Shown piece by piece: positions 59,501 to 64,000 of a stretch of DNA of 64,000 nt; the stretch's first letter is position 1; every line of letters begins with the position of its first letter. The position numbers and the translations under genes were made by a program. The notes under the pieces were generated by a model that saw only the letters and a list, made by a program, of their open reading frames with translations, ran no database searches and was not told where the DNA came from. Origin of the DNA: Thozetella sp. PMI_491 (taxonomy: Eukaryota > Ascomycota > Sordariomycetes > Chaetosphaeriales > Chaetosphaeriaceae); assembly GCA_021432635.1 (NCBI GenBank), contig MU270091.1, positions 186,001 to 250,000 on the forward strand. Reading direction: 5' to 3'.

Positions 59501-62500
59501 ATGTGGCTCAACTGGTCCCGATCCACTTCCCCGTTAGCACCCTTAGGTAAGGATGTCAGGGGCAGGTATAGCGATGGAACCATGCTGGGTTGGAAGGTCT
59601 CTGCCATTGTTTCCCGGACGAAGAGGAACATGGACTTCATGGCGCTCGTCAAAGGAACGATGGTGACCCCACCTGACCTGGACTTGCCGCTGGCCTTGGG
59701 AGTTCGCAGACAGATGCAAGCTGCCAGTATGCTCATGCCTGTCTCAGACGCGATAGAGACCACAGTCGCCTCACTGCGGCCTGGCAATAGTGCCAGAAGT
59801 TCGTCTTCGATCTCGTCTGTGGTTATCTCGTCGTTCACATCGGAGTCTTGAAGGTTGGTCTTCCATTCCGCAACCACATTAGTATTCTCACCCAGTATGC
59901 ATGCGCTGGAGACTAGCTGCGTCGGGTCATCCATGACCATCTCCAGAGTCTCCTTTAGCAACCCCGCCACGGCAGCGACTATTTTGTCTGGAATCTCATG
60001 AGCCCGGTATCGAAGGACCACTTCTAGGTCGCTGGCCGAATGGCTCGCGTTAAGTGTGATAGCAAACTAGCATTAATCAGAAAGTTGCACTATGGAGAAC
60101 TTTGAGTGGGAATTCACATACCTCGGAGGGATCATATGCGTCGAGAATCTTCAGCTCCATACCACGATCACTGCTGGCTATCGATATTGAGGCCGACTTC
60201 TGGATTGAAACCGCTGTATTGAACAGTTTTCCGCTGCTGGCTGCGGCCGAAGTCTCCTGAAGGTCGGCCAGCGAATAGTGCTGGTGCGGTAATGCGGACA
60301 AGAAGTCGTCCTGGATAGCGGCAGCGATGCTCTCAGGCGTTGACTTGTCGGAAAAGTTGACCTTGCATGTCAAAACGTTAATGAACGCCCCAACCGCCTC
60401 CTGGATTCCTTCAACTTCAACATCTCTACCAGAGACGGCGTATCCAAATGACACCTGGTCTGAGCCAGTGGAAAGTCTCAGGACCAAAGACCATGCGGTT
60501 TGGAGGACCGTCGCAGGCGTAAGACCGGACGTTTCGCAGAAGTGGGCGAGGCGGCTGGCAAGCTCTGGTGTCGCCCAGCCAGCTTTCCACGAAAGCACCT
60601 GTCCAGGATCGGAAGACAAGTATTCCTGGGACGCGGTTGGAAAGATGCATGGGTTCACATTACCCAAGTACTCGGCCCAATATTCCCCGGCCACCTCTTT
60701 ATCCTGGCTCCGGACATAGTCGATATAGTCTCGGTAGAGGAAGCCAGGGTCTGAAGAGAGTGTTCCGTCGAATGCAGCGCACAAGTCACCAAATAGAGTC
60801 CCCGCTGAGCCTCCATCCATCAGAGCATGGCTCATCTCGAGCTTGGCATACACTCCCGTCGGCGTCGCGCAGATGGCGAGTTGGTGTGCAGCGACTCCAA
60901 AGACTTCGAGAGTCGCGTGCGCCCCAAGGATCGCCAAAGCATCCTGCTCATTCTTGGCTTGGACGTGGACTACGCGGGGTGCCAGGTCGTTATACACAAC
61001 CTGACTATAGATCTCTGATGATGAGAGACCCTCCACAAAAACAGTTCTTAGGGTCGCGTGTCGGTTGACGACGCGACTCCATGACTTTTCCAGTTGGACA
61101 GCGCTAAGCCCCTTTGAAGACGTGGCCTCGAAGATGGTACTGACGAAGTAGTTGTCCGATGTGGCCACAGAGTGGTTGAGAAGGATTGCAGTCTGCAGTG
61201 GAGAGCAAGGATAGATGTCTTCCACATTGGCACGGTTTCCATGGCCAAACTCGGAAAGCTTCTGGGGGAGGGTCTCAAGGAGTTCATCATATGTGAACTG
61301 CATCAGCGGGAAATCGCTCATAGTGAGTTGAGGGTGATCGAGGCGAGCAAGGCTAGTGATTGTGTTCGTCAAGATGCTTTTAGAAGTTCGGATCCAGGTT
61401 TTAATTCGATTCAGATAGTTCGAGTCGGTGTTGTAATTGAAAGACAGACTCAAGCACCCGTTCGTAATGATGGCGGACACCTCGAAAAGTGCAAATCGAA
61501 GTGTGTCCTTGCCAACGTCCTGGGCGGAGGGAGGGAGTGGGTAGTCGACTTGTCGGAATAGTCCGTCCTCGCGCTCAAGGTTTTGGTAGAGTCCCTGATA
61601 GTTAAACATAATTTCGGCCGGCCCATGGTGGGCAAACGCATCTCGTCCCAAACCATTAGCATATCGTGAGACAAAATATGACCAGCCGTTGGCTGGGATC
61701 TTTCTGCGGACATCCTTTGTCTGGCGCACGCAGTGCACCAAGTCACCGCAGTGATCCAGCTCAACGTGGACTGGGCTAACAGTGGTGAACCACCCAACCG
61801 TAGAGGCAATGTCGAGTTGTGGTTCCCACGGCTCGCGTCCGTGTGCCTCAACGAAGATTGTTGGTGATTCTCGATCTGGGAATGCTTTGCGGAATGCACA
61901 CAGTACAGAAGCGATTAAGACATCCGAGATATCCGTCTGCATTGCTTCATGGCATCGGCCAACCAACAAGTCTGTAAGTTTTGCGTCGAATGTGATACAT
62001 TCTTCAGAAGTGTTGCCATATGTGTTGGAAGCGATGGCGCGAGGTCCCCAGTATTGTATATTCGGAGTAGGAATGTCGATGGGAAGTGCAACTTCGGGTG
62101 CCAGGTTCTCACGACCGTGTGCTTCCTGGAGGTTGACCCACTCGCTGAATGACAGCGATCCGGTGGCGCTCAGGCTTGCCCCTGTCAAGATGCTCTCGAG
62201 GTCGTCAACGATGATACGCCAAGAGACTAGGTCAATCACCAAGTGATGCGCAACAAGAAACAGGAGCTGGCCTTGGTTGTCGACAGAATTGTCGAAAAAC
62301 ACGGCCTTGAATACAGGCCCACGGAGAGGATCGATGGTTTGAGCGGCTGCCAAGATGGGAATGACGGCATCCATAGTCTCAGTAGCATACACCTCGAAGC
62401 CAAAGACGCCAGGGCGGTCAGGGAGATAATGCTGGGTCCATTCACCGCGTTCCGTTGTGCTGAACCGAGCTCGAAGCATCGCGTGTCGCTGAACAAGAGT

Positions 62501-64000
62501 TCGGAGTGCTCCCTTGAGGTCGAAGGTTGACACCTGACGGTTGATGCGTAGGAAAAAACTCTGGTTGAAGCGATGCGAGTTGTCGAACCATGTCGAGGGA
62601 GTTGCGGAAGACTTGGCGAGGGTGTCGAGATACATGGTCTGGACCGGAGCAAGCACGAACGGCTTATCGGACTCAACAGCACTAACAGAGGCAGAGACTA
62701 GCTGCTGGGATGGCTTCACGGTTAAAGCAAGTTGGGAGAGAGTCTTAGGGCTCATGATATCGCTGACGCGGATCGCTAAACCCTCTGCCCGGCATTTCGA
62801 TGTGAACTGGATCGCCGAGATGGAGTCGCCGCCGACATTGACAAATGATCGGGCCATGTTGACGCGCTCTGATGGAAGGTTGAGTACTTGGCAGCAAATT
62901 GCGCGGAGCTGCGCTTCAATGCCTGTTTCTGGCTCCTGCTCGCTCTCTGCGCCATTGAGGCTGTCGATCTGTTCTTGCACCTCTTTGGTCCATCCTTCCA
63001 CCCACTTCTGAATCGCACCGCGGTTCGTCCTGCCGGCAGGAGACAGGGGTATGGCGGTGGCTGGGACCACGACGTCCGGCAACATATAGGTAGGGAGCTT
63101 CTCGGCAAGCGATTGTTGGATACTGGCAATAACCGAGGAGACAGCGCTTCGGGGCTCGCTTTGGACTAGCTCCAGAGGAGTCTCGGCTTCGGAGATGTAG
63201 TCGCGAAGAACAACAACTGCGACGAGCTTCTCGGCATGTGGGCCGAACTGGGGGCAAACCACGGCGGCATGCTTAACTGCGGACTGGAGTGCAAGATCCT
63301 TGTCAATCTCGCCGAGTGTGATCTTGTGGCCACGGAGCATGACTTGAGTCTCTTTCCGCCCAATGTAACGGACCATGCCGGCCGAGTCGAAGTATGCAAG
63401 GTCGCCAGTCCGATAGAAGCGCCGGGCGGTCGAATCGGGTGCCCATTTGAGATTCTCTAGGAAGGCAGCCGAGTTGGGGTCCGTGTGGTCGAGATATCCG
63501 CGAGCGAGATGGTGGCCTTCAAGTAGAAGCTCTCCGGGACATCCAACTGGAACTAAGCAATTCGATTCGTCGACATCAACTATCCAAGCCCTCCCTCCTG
63601 AGGGGGTGCCGATGTTGGAGGCTTCAGTGGACGATGTGACATGAGAGTTGATGACAGAGAGGATGGAGGACTCGCTGGTGCCATATCCGTTGATAAGTTG
63701 GAGGGACGAGGCCCAAGTCTTGACATTCTCGCTGTCGAGTGCTTCGCCGCCGAGGACAAGCGTGCGCAATGTTGGTACATCTCGCGGCTGCATAGACTTG
63801 ACGGTTGACGGCGTCATGAACGCCCAGTTGGCCTTTGATGCCTGGATCATGGCTGCCGCGCCATGCCGGCGCGGTTCGCTGTCGGGGATACAAATGCAGG
63901 CACCAACGGTCAGAGAGCCGAGAGTCTCCAGGAGGCTTGCATCGGATGAATACGACGTGGACTGGAGGATCCTCTTGGTGTGATCCATGTCCATTCGTTT
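44530..64000 (-). CDS. Multimodular nonribosomal peptide synthetase, N-terminus outside the window
   Basis: Four exons on minus: 60122->64000, 54874-60066, 45604-54799 and 44530-45533. They give 6423 residues. Introns are 55, 74 and 70 nt. Domain order: A1 (partial, NGYGTSES, FYRTGDL), T1 (Ser at about 62823), E1 (HHLVIDLVSW), C1 (SHALMDGGS); A remnant, T2 (59306), C2 (HHAVYDG); T3 (57530), E2 (HHHVVDLVSW), C3 (THAICDAFS); A2, T4, C4 (HHALYDG); A3, T5, C5 (HHAIYDG); A4, T6, Ser-rich linker, terminal C (IHHAITDGPS across the last intron). The terminal C fits the fungal cyclising CT type. All six T domains keep GG(D/N)S. A3 has a normal ATP loop (FTSGTTGRPKG) and SGKLDR. A2 and A4 loops are degenerate. 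Two E domains imply D residues at positions 1 and 3 of the visible chain. Product is likely a cyclic peptide of six or fewer residues, unidentified. Confidence 0.93.
46050..46260 (-). other. Ser/Thr-rich linker before the terminal condensation domain
   Basis: Encodes a low-complexity stretch (for example YFSSSSSGASTPSSV) between T6 and the CT domain of the NRPS. Probably a flexible tether that lets the last carrier reach the cyclising domain. Confidence 0.6.
59518..59850 (-). other. Truncated adenylation domain in the NRPS
   Basis: The C1 domain ends EWKTNLQ (about 59850). Only about ten residues later the protein reads TDEIEDELLALLPG, which matches the region just after motif A8/A9 of an A domain, and runs to an A10-like GANGEVDRDQ with Glu for the catalytic Lys. 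Motifs A1 to A8, about 400 residues, are absent without a frame break. Confidence 0.8.

Noticed and set aside
46188-59851. Many 100-230 aa plus-strand ORFs inside the NRPS
   Set aside because: They mirror the NRPS codons on the opposite strand and contain no domain of their own.

Overview
The window is a 64 kb stretch of nuclear DNA from a filamentous ascomycete (Pezizomycotina). The evidence is short GT-AG introns of about 52-101 nt with CTAAC-like branch sites, Zn2Cys6 transcription factors, UstYa-family proteins, a giant multimodular NRPS, and an AT-rich block carrying the C-to-T / G-to-A damage typical of repeat-induced point mutation (RIP). The species cannot be named from the sequence alone.

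Left part (1-25.6 kb), sparse ordinary gene space. It holds the C-terminal part of a pseudokinase-like protein (2-1351), a broken secreted-protein relic (2.8-3.3 kb), a Zn2Cys6 regulator (3818-5489), a 70-aa conserved-looking small protein (5942-6236), a secreted histidine acid phosphatase/phytase-like enzyme (10671-12600), a second Zn2Cys6 regulator with an enlarged zinc-cluster loop (12789-14889) divergent from an MDR oxidoreductase (15427-16594), a cation/H+ exchanger (17043-18538), a large membrane protein (20031-22296), a small secreted protein (22820-23532), and a tRNA-Ala(CGC) at 25552-25623.

Middle (25.63-34.1 kb): directly beside the tRNA begins about 8 kb of AT-rich, stop-riddled DNA. 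Conserved Rep/helicase blocks can still be read on the + strand, so this is a RIP-destroyed Helitron with a 141-bp tandem repeat. It ends in a GC-rich undamaged remnant.

Right part (35.2-64 kb), secondary metabolism. The main discovery candidate is a compact fungal RiPP (dikaritin-type) locus. A two-exon precursor gene (35217-36054, minus) has a signal peptide followed by six copies of the invariant segment HVDVLFGPAHYWR. Copies 1-5 are each followed by a Lys-Arg Kex2 site; copy 6 ends in Lys-Lys near the C-terminus. Beside it are two divergently transcribed UstYa (DUF3328) genes (37668-38702 minus; 39347-40281 plus), each with two HxxHC motifs. The expected job division is secretion and Kex2 cutting of the precursor, then oxidative cyclisation of the released peptide by the two UstYa proteins. 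I do not recognise the core sequence. A Dal5-type MFS transporter (41964-43829) separates this locus from an NRPS gene whose last four exons fill 44530-64000 (6423 residues, N-terminus outside the window). The NRPS reads A(partial)-T-E-C-(A remnant)-T-C-T-E-C-A-T-C-A-T-C-A-T-C. One A domain is reduced to its C-terminal tail, one module has none, and several remaining A domains have lost ATP-loop or A10-lysine residues, while every T, C and E domain looks intact. That mosaic is the second main point of interest.
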